A stretch of 64,000 nucleotides of DNA, from NCBI RefSeq assembly GCF_024294785.1, contig NZ_JANCLT010000012.1, positions 1 through 64,000 on the forward strand. The letters are read 5' to 3'. The DNA is from Ectobacillus ponti. GTDB taxonomy: Bacteria; Bacillota; Bacilli; Bacillales; Bacillaceae_G. How positions within the stretch are numbered: the stretch's first letter is position 1; every line of letters starts with the position of its first letter. Positions 27,750 to 36,645 of the stretch are shown here, piece after piece. A program made the translations under genes and the position numbers. The notes beneath the pieces were generated by a model, which worked only from the letters and a program-made list of their open reading frames with translations, had not been told where the DNA came from and searched no databases.

Positions 27750-29264
27750 ATGGAGCAACGTGTAGAGAGAATTAGAGATCCACGGCTGAGGGATCGGATT
27801 GTTACGCCCGAGGAGGCAGCTTCTTGGATTCAAAGCGGCATGACACTTGGCTTGAGCGGCTTTACGCGGGCCGGTGATGTGAAGGCCGTTCCGGTTGCTT
27901 TGATAAACCGGGTGAAGGGAGACCCGTCCTTCAAGGTGAACGTGTATACAGGAGCCTCTTTAGGGTCGGATGTGGACAAATTATTCGCCGAAGCCGGCAT
28001 TTTGGGAAAAAGATTGCCCTTTCAGGCGGACGCCACCATGCGGAAAGGAATTAACCAAGGGGAATTTCTGTTTGTGGATCAGCATTTGTCCCATACTGCA
28101 GAGCTTCTGCGCGGAGGTGTACTGGATGTAGACTACGCCATTTTGGAAGCGGTTGCGGTAACGGAGGACGGCATGGTCATTCCAACCACTTCGGTTGGAA
28201 ACTCCTTGGCCTTCGCGCTGCATGCCAAGGCAATCATTATTGAAATGAATCTGGCGCAATCACCGGAGCTTGAGGGATTGCATGATTTGTATGAGCCGGG
28301 TAAGCAGGGAGAGCGCCTTCCCATCCCGCTTGTAAAGCCAAACGACCGCATCGGGACAACCGGAATTCCGATTGATCCGGAAAAGGTAAAGGGAATTGTC
28401 TTTACCGAACAGCCGGATTCACCGTCCACCATTGTTCCGCCGGATGAGGAAACTGTCGTTATGGCGCAGCACCTGATTCAGTTTCTGCGTAAGGAGGTGC
28501 AGGCAGGGCGGCTGGCAGAAAGCTTGGCACCGCTGCAGTCAGGCATTGGGTCTGTTGCGAATGCCGTGCTGCACGGCCTGCTTGATTCGGAATTTCATGA
28601 TTTGGAGGTATACTCTGAAGTGCTGCAGGATGCCGTGTTTGACCTCATGGATGCCGGCAAGGTGCAGTTTGCATCCTGTTGTTCTCTTACACTTTCAGAA
28701 GAGAAGATGCGGCATGTGTTTTCGAACTTTGCGCAATACCGCAGCAAGCTGCTGATGCGTCCGCAGGAAATTTCCAATCATCCCGAAATCATCCGCCGTC
28801 TCGGCTTAATCTCCATTAACACAGCCCTGGAGCTGGATATATACGGAAATGTGAACTCTACCCATGTTTTAGGCACAAGGATGATGAACGGCATCGGCGG
28901 CTCCGGTGATTTTGCCAGAAATGCCCGTCTCGCCATCTTTGTGACGAAATCCATTGCCAAGGGCGGGGATATTTCGAGCATTGTGCCATTTGTCTCCCAC
29001 GTGGACCATACGGAGCATGATGTGGATGTCATTGTGACTGAACAGGGCTATGCGGACTTAAGAGGCTTGGCGCCAAGAGAACGGGTGGAGCTCCTGATTG
29101 AGAACTGTGCACATCCGATGTACCGCGGCCAGCTGCGGGCCTACTATGAAGAAGCGAAAGCAAGGGGCGGACAAACTCCCCATATGTTGGAGAAAGCCTT
29201 CTCCTGGCATGTGAATTATGTGAAGAACGGTACTATGCTTGAGGCGGCAGGGCAGCCTGTGTAG
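27750..29264 (+). CDS. Acetyl-CoA hydrolase / succinyl-CoA:acetate CoA-transferase family protein
   Basis: A 504-aa class I CoA-transferase of the Cat1/Ach1/AarC type, which moves CoA between short acids (acetate, succinate, propionate). The predicted catalytic Glu290 is in YSEVLQD; other family segments are LSGFTRAGDVKAVP, EAVAVTEDGMVIPTTSVGNS, GTTGIPIDPEKV, HVLGTRMMNGIGGSGDF and VTEQGYADLRGLAPRER. GAGAGGGATGC before the ATG. It may handle acetyl- or propionyl-CoA made by aromatic meta-cleavage, but it sits 13 kb away under its own regulator. Hydrolase versus transferase cannot be decided from sequence. Confidence 0.93.
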   Translation: MEQRVERIRDPRLRDRIVTPEEAASWIQSGMTLGLSGFTRAGDVKAVPVALINRVKGDPSFKVNVYTGASLGSDVDKLFAEAGILGKRLPFQADATMRKGINQGEFLFVDQHLSHTAELLRGGVLDVDYAILEAVAVTEDGMVIPTTSVGNSLAFALHAKAIIIEMNLAQSPELEGLHDLYEPGKQGERLPIPLVKPNDRIGTTGIPIDPEKVKGIVFTEQPDSPSTIVPPDEETVVMAQHLIQFLRKEVQAGRLAESLAPLQSGIGSVANAVLHGLLDSEFHDLEVYSEVLQDAVFDLMDAGKVQFASCCSLTLSEEKMRHVFSNFAQYRSKLLMRPQEISNHPEIIRRLGLISINTALELDIYGNVNSTHVLGTRMMNGIGGSGDFARNARLAIFVTKSIAKGGDISSIVPFVSHVDHTEHDVDVIVTEQGYADLRGLAPRERVELLIENCAHPMYRGQLRAYYEEAKARGGQTPHMLEKAFSWHVNYVKNGTMLEAAGQPV

Positions 29265-29283
29265 CATTGCTTGTTTGAAAGAG

Positions 29284-29316
29284 ACCCCATCCGGTCAGAG
29301 CGGATGGGGTTTTTCA
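29284..29316 (+). terminator. Terminator after the CoA-transferase gene
   Basis: ACCCCATCCG / CGGATGGGGT stem with TTTTTC. Confidence 0.85.
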
Positions 29317-29428
29317 CTTTTATGTGGCTGCCTTAACACATATTCTTCACACATTTCCTTGATAATTCTCCGGCATTTCCGCTTTATACTCATCCTCAGA
29401 AAGCAAACGGAACGAGGAGGAATGAGGA

Positions 29429-30244
29429 ATGAAGAAGAATAAGATTCGTTTTTGGCTGGACTTGAGTATGACCATTGCATTGTGCTTATTATATAGCCCG
29501 CATTCTACAGGCCAGGCATTTCATGAAATTGCAGGTCTTGTATTAGGAGGAGGCATTCTTGTTCATGTTTTCATGAATAAGGATTGGGTGGTTGGCATCA
29601 GCAAGAAAATATTTTCCAAAAGTGTAAAGGGCAAGACAAGATTTTCTTATGTATTGAATGTGATTCTGCTGCTGGACATGCTCGTGATCGGCATCAGCGG
29701 ACTCTTGGTTTCCAAGGTTGTGCTTCCGAAGCTCGGTATTCTGCCAAACGTGAACTGGCTGTCCATCCACGTGTTCTCATCCACACTGGCGCTGGTGGTT
29801 GTCGGGATTCACATCGGGCTGCATTGGAACTGGATTAAACAAATGGGAAGCCGTTTCCCGAAGCTGGCGAAATGGTTTACCTTCCGAAAGCCTTCACCAA
29901 AGATTGTGGCGCGTCTTGTATTGGCGGTCGGCACCATCTACATGCTGACACAGCTTCCTGACTTGGTGACACAGGCGCCGCGCATGTTCCAGAGCGCTTC
30001 CGAAATGAAGAAGGATATGGAAAGTCATATGAAGCAAAAGAACGGAACCGGCTCACAGGATCAAAAGCGGGAAGGCCATGACGGCAAGGACGGCGTAACC
30101 GTAATCGGATTGCTCGGGAACATTCCGAATCTGATTTTGTACTCCGCGGCATTCGGTACTATGGCCTTCTACACATATAGAGTGGAAGGAAGATGGCAGC
30201 GCAAGCGGAAACTGGCTGTAAAAGCGAAGGAAAAGCTTGCGTAA
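29429..30244 (+). CDS. DUF4405-type membrane protein, possible b-heme protein
   Basis: 271 aa with about five membrane helices (about 8-25, 32-48, 72-92, 105-125, 155-172) and a C-terminal one near 230-250. Helices carry histidines typical of di-heme b561-like proteins: FHE, HVFMN, HVFSS and HIGLHW. A charged lysine/glycine-rich extracytoplasmic or cytosolic segment (about 190-225) contains MKQKNGTGSQDQKREG. GAGGAGGAATGAGG before the ATG. Function unknown; electron transfer is a family-level guess. Confidence 0.75.
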   Translation: MKKNKIRFWLDLSMTIALCLLYSPHSTGQAFHEIAGLVLGGGILVHVFMNKDWVVGISKKIFSKSVKGKTRFSYVLNVILLLDMLVIGISGLLVSKVVLPKLGILPNVNWLSIHVFSSTLALVVVGIHIGLHWNWIKQMGSRFPKLAKWFTFRKPSPKIVARLVLAVGTIYMLTQLPDLVTQAPRMFQSASEMKKDMESHMKQKNGTGSQDQKREGHDGKDGVTVIGLLGNIPNLILYSAAFGTMAFYTYRVEGRWQRKRKLAVKAKEKLA

Positions 30245-30257
30245 TCAGGAATGCGGG

Positions 30258-30290
30258 GAAGGATACGGGGGCGTATCCTTCTTTTTTTGA
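30258..30290 (+). terminator. Terminator after the DUF4405 gene
   Basis: GAAGGATACG / CGTATCCTTC followed by eight T. Confidence 0.85.
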
Positions 30291-30433
30291 TGCCATGTCC
30301 CAGCAGTTTGCCTGTCCATGCCGGATGCGTCGCCTGTGAAGGGCGAAATGCAATCCATCCCATTGCGGGTCCGGACAGGGGCTTGTATAATGGGGAAGGT
30401 ACTGCAATCTAAAGGAATTGAGGAAAGAAAACG

Positions 30434-30772
30434 ATGCCTACTCTGCCAAACTGCCCGAAATGTAATTCGGAATATACATATGAGGACGGGAGCTTGCTTA
30501 TTTGTCCGGAATGTGCGCATGAATGGAGCGCGGAAGCAGAAACAACCGTTGAAGAGCAAAAGGTGATTCAAGACGCCAACGGCAATATACTGCAGGACGG
30601 CGATGCCGTGACGGTCATTAAAGATTTGAAGGTAAAGGGAACATCCTTGGTTGTGAAAATGGGAACAAAGGTAAAAAATATTCGTCTGGTTGATGGGGAC
30701 CACGATATTGACTGCAAAATTGAAGGCTTTGGTCCAATGAAGCTGAAGTCGGAGTTTGTAAAGAAAATATAA
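30434..30772 (+). CDS. yjdM: Zinc-ribbon alkylphosphonate-utilisation-type protein YjdM/PhnA
   Basis: 112 aa. N-terminal zinc ribbon with two CxxC pairs (CPKC...CPEC) and a C-terminal SH3-like PhnA domain ([50 protein letters not shown]). Widespread protein of unclear function; the name PhnA is historical and does not prove phosphonate metabolism. AGGAAAGAAAACG before the ATG. Confidence 0.93.
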   Translation: MPTLPNCPKCNSEYTYEDGSLLICPECAHEWSAEAETTVEEQKVIQDANGNILQDGDAVTVIKDLKVKGTSLVVKMGTKVKNIRLVDGDHDIDCKIEGFGPMKLKSEFVKKI

Positions 30773-30775
30773 GGG

Positions 30776-30818
30776 AAAGCTGCAGTTCCCCGGATGAGGG
30801 GGGAAGCTGCAGCTTTTT
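30776..30818 (+). terminator. Terminator after yjdM
   Basis: Long stem AAAGCTGCAGTTCCCC / GGGGGAAGCTGCAGCTTT with TTTATTT. Confidence 0.85.
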
Positions 30819-31003
30819 ATTTGGGTGTACAGCCAGGTCGATAACAGTTTTGAAAGGCATGCACTGAAGGTTTAAAGGAAATCAGATGCTTCCTTATTTC
30901 TGTGAAGGAAGACATGGAGCTTGTCGGGGAAAGCCGAAAAACTTGAATTTTATTCAATTCCCTAATACTATATAGTAAGATATTTAGGATAAGGTGTGTA
31001 TGC

Positions 31004-32221
31004 ATGAGGCAGCTTGAGATTTTGATCAACAAGAAATTATATTATACGCTAGTATTCGTTGCAGTATCACTGATTATGATAGGGACAGTGCTTGCAATTA
31101 CGCGTTTCCACAATCCGATTACAATGGATTTGTGCCATATTGTATTGGCTTTTGTCTTTTCAGTGTGTTTGTTTGTGTATCCTCTCCATGAAACACACCG
31201 AATGCGGATCATTATGGTGACAGTCGGAATTGCATATTTTTATATGTTTTTCTTTTTGTATCCCGAGGAGTGGTCAACCTTTGTTTTCATATGCTTCATC
31301 CCCATATTTTCTATCGTGTTTTTTGATGTAAAGCTATTTTATCTTTCTTTTCTCATGAATGGCATGGCATTTACCATTACCTTGGTCTACTTTAAGTTAG
31401 CCACTCAAGGGAATAAAGATGTTACATATCTTATGATGGATTTGGCCGGCAGCATAATTAACTTTATTGCCAGCCAAGTCATTGTCCTGTTTATTTTTTA
31501 CTTTACAGTTGAGCGGATCAAGAAGCAGCAATACTATTACGACCAAATGCAGGATTCAGAGCGATTGCGGTCAACTGGGGAATTGGCAGCCGCGGTGGCG
31601 CATGAAATCCGGAATCCGCTGACAGTGGTGAGAGGATTTCTGCAATTCTACGAAGGGGATGCTTCTGTAGAGTCCCGTATGAAGCAAAACTTCTCTCTTA
31701 TGATTAATGAATTGGATACTGCGGAGCATGTCATTTCGCAATTTTTGGCCATTGCCAGACCGCATCAGGATAAAGAAGTGGAGAAGGTGGATGTGAAGGA
31801 GGCCCTGCAAAGCGTAACAGACCTGCTGCAGTTTTATGGTATTCTCCATAACAACCATATTCATTTGCATGCTCAGGAGCAGCTTTATATTGGGGCTCAT
31901 ATGATAGAGTTTAAACAGCTGATGATCAATTTGATTAAAAATGCAATAGAGGCATCCGGCGTTGGCGACAGTATCGCCGTAGGGGCAGCCAGGGAAGACG
32001 GCCACGTTGAAATTCAACTGGTCGATTCGGGCTGCGGCATGTCGGAGGAAGCGCTGAAATCCCTTGGCACGCCTTTCTACTCCCTGAAAAGCAAAGGAAC
32101 AGGATTGGGCATGATGATTTGCTTTAGAATTGTAGAGAGATACAAGGGAACCATTCGCTTTCGCAGTTCAGAGGGGCAGGGAACCACGGTCATCATTCGG
32201 TTTCCGTTGTATCACGAATAA
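31004..32221 (+). CDS. Membrane histidine kinase, KinB/sporulation-kinase-like
   Basis: 405 aa. Five to six membrane helices (about 13-32, 42-58, 67-87, 92-108, 113-130, 147-170) with no large extracytoplasmic loop, then a short coiled coil and a kinase core: H box AAVAHEIRNPLTVVRGFLQF, N box INLIKNAIEAS, G1 DSGCGM, F box PFYSLKSKGTGLG. The H-box sequence with RNPLTVVRGFLQ is that of the Bacillus phosphorelay kinases (KinA-E), and the compact multi-helix sensor is like KinB. No response regulator is adjacent, consistent with feeding Spo0F. Start choice: ATG at 31004, weak AAGGTGTG upstream. Confidence 0.88.
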   Translation: MRQLEILINKKLYYTLVFVAVSLIMIGTVLAITRFHNPITMDLCHIVLAFVFSVCLFVYPLHETHRMRIIMVTVGIAYFYMFFFLYPEEWSTFVFICFIPIFSIVFFDVKLFYLSFLMNGMAFTITLVYFKLATQGNKDVTYLMMDLAGSIINFIASQVIVLFIFYFTVERIKKQQYYYDQMQDSERLRSTGELAAAVAHEIRNPLTVVRGFLQFYEGDASVESRMKQNFSLMINELDTAEHVISQFLAIARPHQDKEVEKVDVKEALQSVTDLLQFYGILHNNHIHLHAQEQLYIGAHMIEFKQLMINLIKNAIEASGVGDSIAVGAAREDGHVEIQLVDSGCGMSEEALKSLGTPFYSLKSKGTGLGMMICFRIVERYKGTIRFRSSEGQGTTVIIRFPLYHE

Positions 32222-32270
32222 AAAGGAGGAAGGAACCATCCCTCGGGTTGGGCTCTTCCTCTTTTTTATG
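32222..32270. terminator. Terminator between the kinase and tetR genes
   Basis: AAAAGGAGGAAG-type arm pairs with CTTCCTCTTTTTT across a CC/GG-extended loop; serves convergent genes. Confidence 0.65.
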
Positions 32271-32281
32271 CTTCTTCCGTT

Positions 32282-32917
32282 TCAGGATGCCGGACTGCTG
32301 AAAAACCCATTCCAGAAAACGGACATAATTTGAGCGGCTGCCTCCTCTGTTGTTTCGAAGAAGAAGGAGCCGTCCGGCTGCCGGTAGTTTCCGACCCGTA
32401 CAAGGGCAATGAAGGAGTGTGCGGCAAACCGGGCATTCACTTCAGGAATGTCTTCCTCTTGTATCGCCTGAAGAAAGGCCTCCTCCACACATTCATACAT
32501 ACCTTCCTCAGCCAGGCGCATCTGCTCCATCTGCTCCTCGCTCAGCGAGGTTCTGCTTTCCCGCATAAATCCTTCCAAGTCAAAGGTGGCAGTGGAGCGC
32601 AGATGGGCAACTGCTACAGCGAGGAGCCGCTCGTATAAGGAGGTGTCTGCCTGCAGGAGTTGGGCAATCTGTTCCCGGATACGCTTCATCATTGCGATCA
32701 TGGTTTCGGTGAACAGTTCCGCCTTTGAGCCGAAATAATAGTATACACTTGCCTTTGTCACGCCTGCTTCCTTGGCAATATCGTCAATGGACACCTTCTG
32801 AAATCCGTTTTGCAAAAAGAGTGAGGCTGCCGCATGCAGGACGCTTTCCTTTGTCGAAACACTTTTTTCAGCAGATTTTGGTCTGCCAGGTGAACGGCCG
32901 AATCGTTGTGTGGTCAT
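32282..32917 (-). CDS. TetR/AcrR-family transcriptional regulator
   Basis: 211 aa. N-terminal HTH at about 22-68 (TKESVLHAAASLFLQNGFQKVSIDDIAKEAGVTKASVYYYFGSKAELF) and a helical ligand domain. A basic N-terminal arm (RFGRSPGRPKSAEK). Divergent from the MMPL exporter, with a promoter-embedded palindrome between them, so it is the likely local repressor. GAAAGGAGCT before the ATG. Confidence 0.93.
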   Translation of the reverse strand: MTTQRFGRSPGRPKSAEKSVSTKESVLHAAASLFLQNGFQKVSIDDIAKEAGVTKASVYYYFGSKAELFTETMIAMMKRIREQIAQLLQADTSLYERLLAVAVAHLRSTATFDLEGFMRESRTSLSEEQMEQMRLAEEGMYECVEEAFLQAIQEEDIPEVNARFAAHSFIALVRVGNYRQPDGSFFFETTEEAAAQIMSVFWNGFFSSPAS

Positions 32918-32943
32918 TTGTAGCTCCTTTCGTGAAAATAAAA

Positions 32944-32972
32944 TTGAAAATTAACCGACTGGTATATATAAT
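32944..32972 (+). promoter_or_regulatory. Sigma-A promoter of the MMPL gene with embedded TetR-type operator
   Basis: TTGAAA (32944-32949), exactly 17 bp, TATAAT (32967-32972). The spacer holds ACCGACTGGT (32954-32963), whose ACC/GGT ends form the kind of short palindrome bound by TetR-family repressors. Confidence 0.6.
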
Positions 32973-33030
32973 TAAGGGCAGAAGAAATTCTACTAGTAAG
33001 TATAATTTAAAAAAGGAACGGAGGAAAGTT

Positions 33031-35253
33031 ATGAAACATTTTCTTATGCTCTTTATACAATCCGTTTCCGGCCGAAGGGGCAGATGGATTACGTTGGCCA
33101 TGTGGATTCTTCTCGCGGGGGTTTTGTCATCCGTTTTTCCAAATGTCAATAAGGTTACGGATAATGGGGCTAAGAACCTGCCGGCAACCGCCATGTCGGA
33201 GCAAGCAGAAAAGATAGCCAAGGAGAAATTCCCAAGCAATGCCGGCACGCCGCTGCTGCTTGTCTGGTACCGTGACAGAGGGCTCACCGGGCAGGATTAT
33301 GCGGTGATCGGCCAGGTGTATAAGCATTTAGATGCAAATCCACTGGCTGTACAGAAGTCCATTCCGCCGTTTGGCAAACTGCCGCCGCAGGCGCTGCAGG
33401 CTTCTGCTTCCAAGGATGGCACCTCCATTGTGACGCCGGTCTTCATGGAGAAAGGAGCCAGCACGGAGGAATTGTCTGACAGCCAGAAGGAATTGAAGAG
33501 CTATATTGCCGATCAGACATCCAAGGATGTGTTTGATAAGAAGCTGGACGAAAGCGGTCTGCACGTTCGTTTCACTGGTCCGGCAGCCATTGCGACAGAC
33601 GCGACGGCTCTGTTCAGTAAAGCAGATGTCACTTTGTTAATTGCAACAGTTTTAATTGTACTGATTCTATTAATCCTTTTATACCGTTCGCCTATTCTGG
33701 CGCTTGTCCCGCTTATTTGCGTCGGCTTTGCCTACGGCGTGACAGGGCCGATTCTGGGGGCTCTGGCGAAGGATGGCATCATTACGGTGGACTCGCAGGC
33801 AGTGTCCATTATGACGGTTTTATTGTTTGGCGCCGGCACAGATTACTGCCTGTTCCTTGTATCCAAGTACCGGGAGCACTTGCTGACGGAGGCTGATACA
33901 AAGAAGGCATTGCGGCTTGCCATTCAAGATTCCGGCGGCGCGATTTTTGTAAGTGCCATGACTGTGGTCGTAAGCCTTTGCACCTTACTGCTGGCAGAAT
34001 TCGGTTCCTTCCACCGCTTCGGGGTTCCCTTCAGCCTGTCCATTTTCATCATGGGGATCACATCCCTTACGCTGCTTCCCGCGCTCCTGGCGATCCTGGG
34101 CCGTGTTTCCTTCTTCCCGTTCATTCCGAGAACGGAAGAAATGCTGCTGGCACGGGAGGCGAAAAAGGGGAAGAAGCTCAGAAGACCGGCAGCACATGGC
34201 AAGCTGAGCGTAGGTCTTGGCAAGCTTGTTGTAAGAAAACCATTGACGGTCATCCTTGTAAGCGCCATCGCTCTTGGCGGACTTGCGTTCTTCGCGCCAA
34301 AAGCACAGTACACACAAAATTTGCTGGAGTCGTTCCCGAAGGATATGCCTTCCCGTGAAGGCTTCACGCTCATGACTCAGCATTTTTCCCCGGGTGATTT
34401 GGCACCGGTCCAGGTGATTGTAAACACGGAAGGAAAGGAGCTGCAGCTGAAGCAGCAGGTAAGTGCACTGCCGTTTGTTGCTTCTGTAACGGATCCGGTT
34501 CCAAGCACGGAGAACAAAAACTACGTATCCTTGAATGTCGTACTGAAGCAGGATCCGTATGCCGAGGAATCTGTCGCGACCATTCCGAAAATCAGCGAGC
34601 GTGTTTCCCAATACCTGAAGGCGTCTGGAGTTGAATCGAAGGATCATTACTGGATTGGCGGCGAAACGTCAAAGGTATATGACACAGAGCAGGTCATTGA
34701 CCGTGATACAGGTATCATTGTCCCGGTTGTGATTGGCATCATTTCCTTGCTGCTGCTTGTATACCTGCGTTCTATCGTTGCAACAGTGTATCTCATTGCG
34801 ACTGTGCTGTTGTCTTACTTCTCCGCACTGGGCGCCGGCTGGCTGATCATTCATTATGGATTGGATATGCCGGCTATGTCAGGCTCTATTCCGCTGTATG
34901 CCTTCGTATTCTTGGTGGCGCTCGGAGAAGACTACAACATCTTTATGATTTCGAGTATTTGGAAAAAGAAACGCAGGCAGCCTCACGCTGAAGCCATTGC
35001 GGGCGGGGTCAGCGAGACGAGCAGCGTCATTACCTCAGCCGGCCTCATCCTGGCGGGAACGTTTGCAGTCCTCGCGACACTGCCTATTCAGGTGCTGGTG
35101 CAGTTCGGGATCGTAACGGCAATTGGTGTGCTGTTGGACACATTCGTGGTGCGGCCGCTTTTAGTACCAGCATTAACAGCTGTGCTGGGGCGCTATGCCT
35201 TCTGGCCTGGAAAGCTGTGGCGGAAGCAAGAAGAAAAACAGTTGGGTCTATAA
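33031..35253 (+). CDS. MMPL/RND-superfamily membrane exporter (YdfJ-like)
   Basis: 740 aa from the ATG at 33031, which follows ACGGAGGAAAG; the same frame is open upstream but covers the divergent promoter. Two halves, each with one N-terminal helix, a soluble extracytoplasmic domain (about 45-185 and 420-555) and five helices. The conserved GAGTDYCLFLVSKYRE in the first half and GEDYNIFMISSIWK in the second carry the Asp-Tyr proton-relay residues. Exports lipids or hydrophobic drugs using the proton gradient; substrate unknown. Controlled by the divergent TetR. Confidence 0.95.
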   Translation: MKHFLMLFIQSVSGRRGRWITLAMWILLAGVLSSVFPNVNKVTDNGAKNLPATAMSEQAEKIAKEKFPSNAGTPLLLVWYRDRGLTGQDYAVIGQVYKHLDANPLAVQKSIPPFGKLPPQALQASASKDGTSIVTPVFMEKGASTEELSDSQKELKSYIADQTSKDVFDKKLDESGLHVRFTGPAAIATDATALFSKADVTLLIATVLIVLILLILLYRSPILALVPLICVGFAYGVTGPILGALAKDGIITVDSQAVSIMTVLLFGAGTDYCLFLVSKYREHLLTEADTKKALRLAIQDSGGAIFVSAMTVVVSLCTLLLAEFGSFHRFGVPFSLSIFIMGITSLTLLPALLAILGRVSFFPFIPRTEEMLLAREAKKGKKLRRPAAHGKLSVGLGKLVVRKPLTVILVSAIALGGLAFFAPKAQYTQNLLESFPKDMPSREGFTLMTQHFSPGDLAPVQVIVNTEGKELQLKQQVSALPFVASVTDPVPSTENKNYVSLNVVLKQDPYAEESVATIPKISERVSQYLKASGVESKDHYWIGGETSKVYDTEQVIDRDTGIIVPVVIGIISLLLLVYLRSIVATVYLIATVLLSYFSALGAGWLIIHYGLDMPAMSGSIPLYAFVFLVALGEDYNIFMISSIWKKKRRQPHAEAIAGGVSETSSVITSAGLILAGTFAVLATLPIQVLVQFGIVTAIGVLLDTFVVRPLLVPALTAVLGRYAFWPGKLWRKQEEKQLGL

Positions 35254-35292
35254 AGCAAAAGGGCAGGGGAAGGCTTCCTCTGCCCTTTTGCT
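35254..35292. terminator. Terminator after the MMPL gene
   Basis: 18-bp stem AGCAAAAGGGCAGGGGAA / TTCCTCTGCCCTTTTGCT with a 3-nt loop. Confidence 0.9.
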
Positions 35293-35325
35293 GTGGGATG
35301 CGTGGAGCGTAGAGACAGATGTTCT

Positions 35326-36003
35326 TTAGGTGGATGGTCCCTCAAATACGTTCAACCAGTCAGAAGTAAATTTCTGCATGCCTTGCTCTGTAAGAGGATG
35401 CTTCACGAGCTGTTCTATGACGCTGTAGGGAATAGTGGCAACATGGGCTCCTGCCAAGGCTGCGCGTGTTACATGGTCCGGATGGCGGACAGATGCCGCA
35501 ATAATTTGCGTGTCCAGGTCATGAATGCGCAGCAGTTCAGCAATTCTTGTCACTAATTGAATTCCATCCTCAGAAATGTCATCCAAACGACCCAGGAAAG
35601 GGGAAATGTAGGCTGCTCCTGCACGTGCCGCCAGCAAGGCTTGGTTCACGGTGAAGATGAGAGTGACATTTGTTTTGACACCCTTTTGAGACAGATAGCG
35701 GGTGGCCTCCAATCCAGCTGTCGTCATCGGAAGCTTAATTGTAATGCTTGGATCCCGGCCGTTCAACAGGATGAGCTTTTCCGCTTGTTCAATCATTTCT
35801 TCTGCTGTAACGGCATCGGGAGTGACCTCTGCCGAGACGGACTCTACACCAGGAACAAGCTGCAGAATCTCTTCAATGCGCTGCTCGAAGCGGATCCCCT
35901 CCTTGGCAACGAGAGATGGATTGGTGGTCACACCTGCCAATACGCCGATTTTGTAGGCTTTTTGAATGTCTTCCAAATTTGCAGTATCAATAAAGAACTT
36001 CAT
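35326..36003 (-). CDS. tal: Transaldolase / fructose-6-phosphate aldolase family (TalC type)
   Basis: A 225-aa single-domain transaldolase; the Schiff-base lysine is Lys90 (TIKLPMT). N-terminal FIDTANLEDI, GVTTNPSLV, NVTLIFTVNQALLAARAGAAYISPFLGRLDD and the C-terminal motif AGAHVATIPYSV are all present. It shuttles dihydroxyacetone units among pentose-phosphate sugars. AAGGGGGACCATTT before the ATG. Its promoter carries a XylR-type 29-bp operator identical in design to those of the glucuronate genes, so this is not the housekeeping gene alone but a member of the uronate regulon: it would recycle ribulose/xylulose phosphate made by 6-phosphogluconate dehydrogenase. Confidence 0.93.
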   Translation of the reverse strand: MKFFIDTANLEDIQKAYKIGVLAGVTTNPSLVAKEGIRFEQRIEEILQLVPGVESVSAEVTPDAVTAEEMIEQAEKLILLNGRDPSITIKLPMTTAGLEATRYLSQKGVKTNVTLIFTVNQALLAARAGAAYISPFLGRLDDISEDGIQLVTRIAELLRIHDLDTQIIAASVRHPDHVTRAALAGAHVATIPYSVIEQLVKHPLTEQGMQKFTSDWLNVFEGPST

Positions 36004-36071
36004 AAATGGTCCCCCTTAAGGAATATATGTGTCCGGCCACTGGAGAAGATACAGCAGTTTCACACACCTCA

Positions 36072-36100
36072 TATTAATTTGTTTACCTAACAAACTAATA
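36072..36100 (-). promoter_or_regulatory. XylR-type operator 1 (tal promoter)
   Basis: 29-bp palindrome: arms TATTAATTTGTT and AACAAACTAATA around the 5-bp centre TACCT; one mismatch between arms. On the minus strand a promoter-like TTGACA (36132-36137) and TAAACT (36108-36113), 18 bp apart, put the operator at the expected transcription start. Confidence 0.8.
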
Positions 36101-36313
36101 TAGTGCTAGTTTAATAATACTCGCTATATTCTGTCAATATACAGCGGAGAATTCCAGGCAGTCTGCATGTAAGAGGAATATAAAGTGTAAGGTACTATTA
36201 GATTGAGGTGTTTTCAAAATTGTACAGAATATAAAGAATAGAGAAAATAAATGTTGTAACGCTTTCAATTTAACATTGACGGGAGAGGAAGCAGATGATA
36301 ATCTACAGACAAG

Positions 36314-36346
36314 CCTATTAATTAGTTCAATAAACAAATTAATAGG
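36314..36346. promoter_or_regulatory. XylR-type operator 2 (upstream of the glucuronide symporter gene)
   Basis: Same palindrome with outer arms CCTATTAATT / AATTAATAGG extended to 33 bp; inner right half AACAAATTAATA is perfect, inner left half (AATTAGTTC) is degenerate. Upstream of the putative promoter TTGACT (36406-36411). Confidence 0.75.
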
Positions 36347-36449
36347 AAGGAATACATTGCTTCTGTCCCTGTTCATTGAGACAGACGAATGTAGAAATGT
36401 TCTTATTGACTACTTTACGGGGGGATTGATAAGCTAACACAAAGATGTC

Positions 36450-36478
36450 AAATTAATTTGTTTATCGAACAAATTTGG
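36450..36478. promoter_or_regulatory. XylR-type operator 3 (symporter leader)
   Basis: AATTAATTTGTT, centre TATCG, AACAAATTTGGT. The left half is perfect, the right half is weaker. About 20 bp downstream of the possible -10 region GATAAG (36428-36433). With operator 2 it brackets the promoter, 136 bp apart centre to centre, compatible with looping. Confidence 0.75.
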
Positions 36479-36645
36479 TGGGAAATGGAATTATTATTTT
36501 CATGCTTTTGGAAGGGGTTTTAGAAAAGCTGTCTGCTGCAGCCATGGAAACTGCTGTTTTGTACGCAAGAGGACATACGGCAGGTTGGGGAGCTGCGAGG
36601 TTTAGGAGGAAGACTTCATGATACATATGATATGGAGGGGTAGAG

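Noticed and set aside
36252-36270. A cre-like TTGTAACGCTTTCAA in the symporter leader
   Set aside because: The left half is one base short; only the CGCTTTCA half matches.
36134-36376. 80-codon minus-strand frame upstream of tal
   Set aside because: It runs across operator 2 and the promoter region; low-complexity translation.
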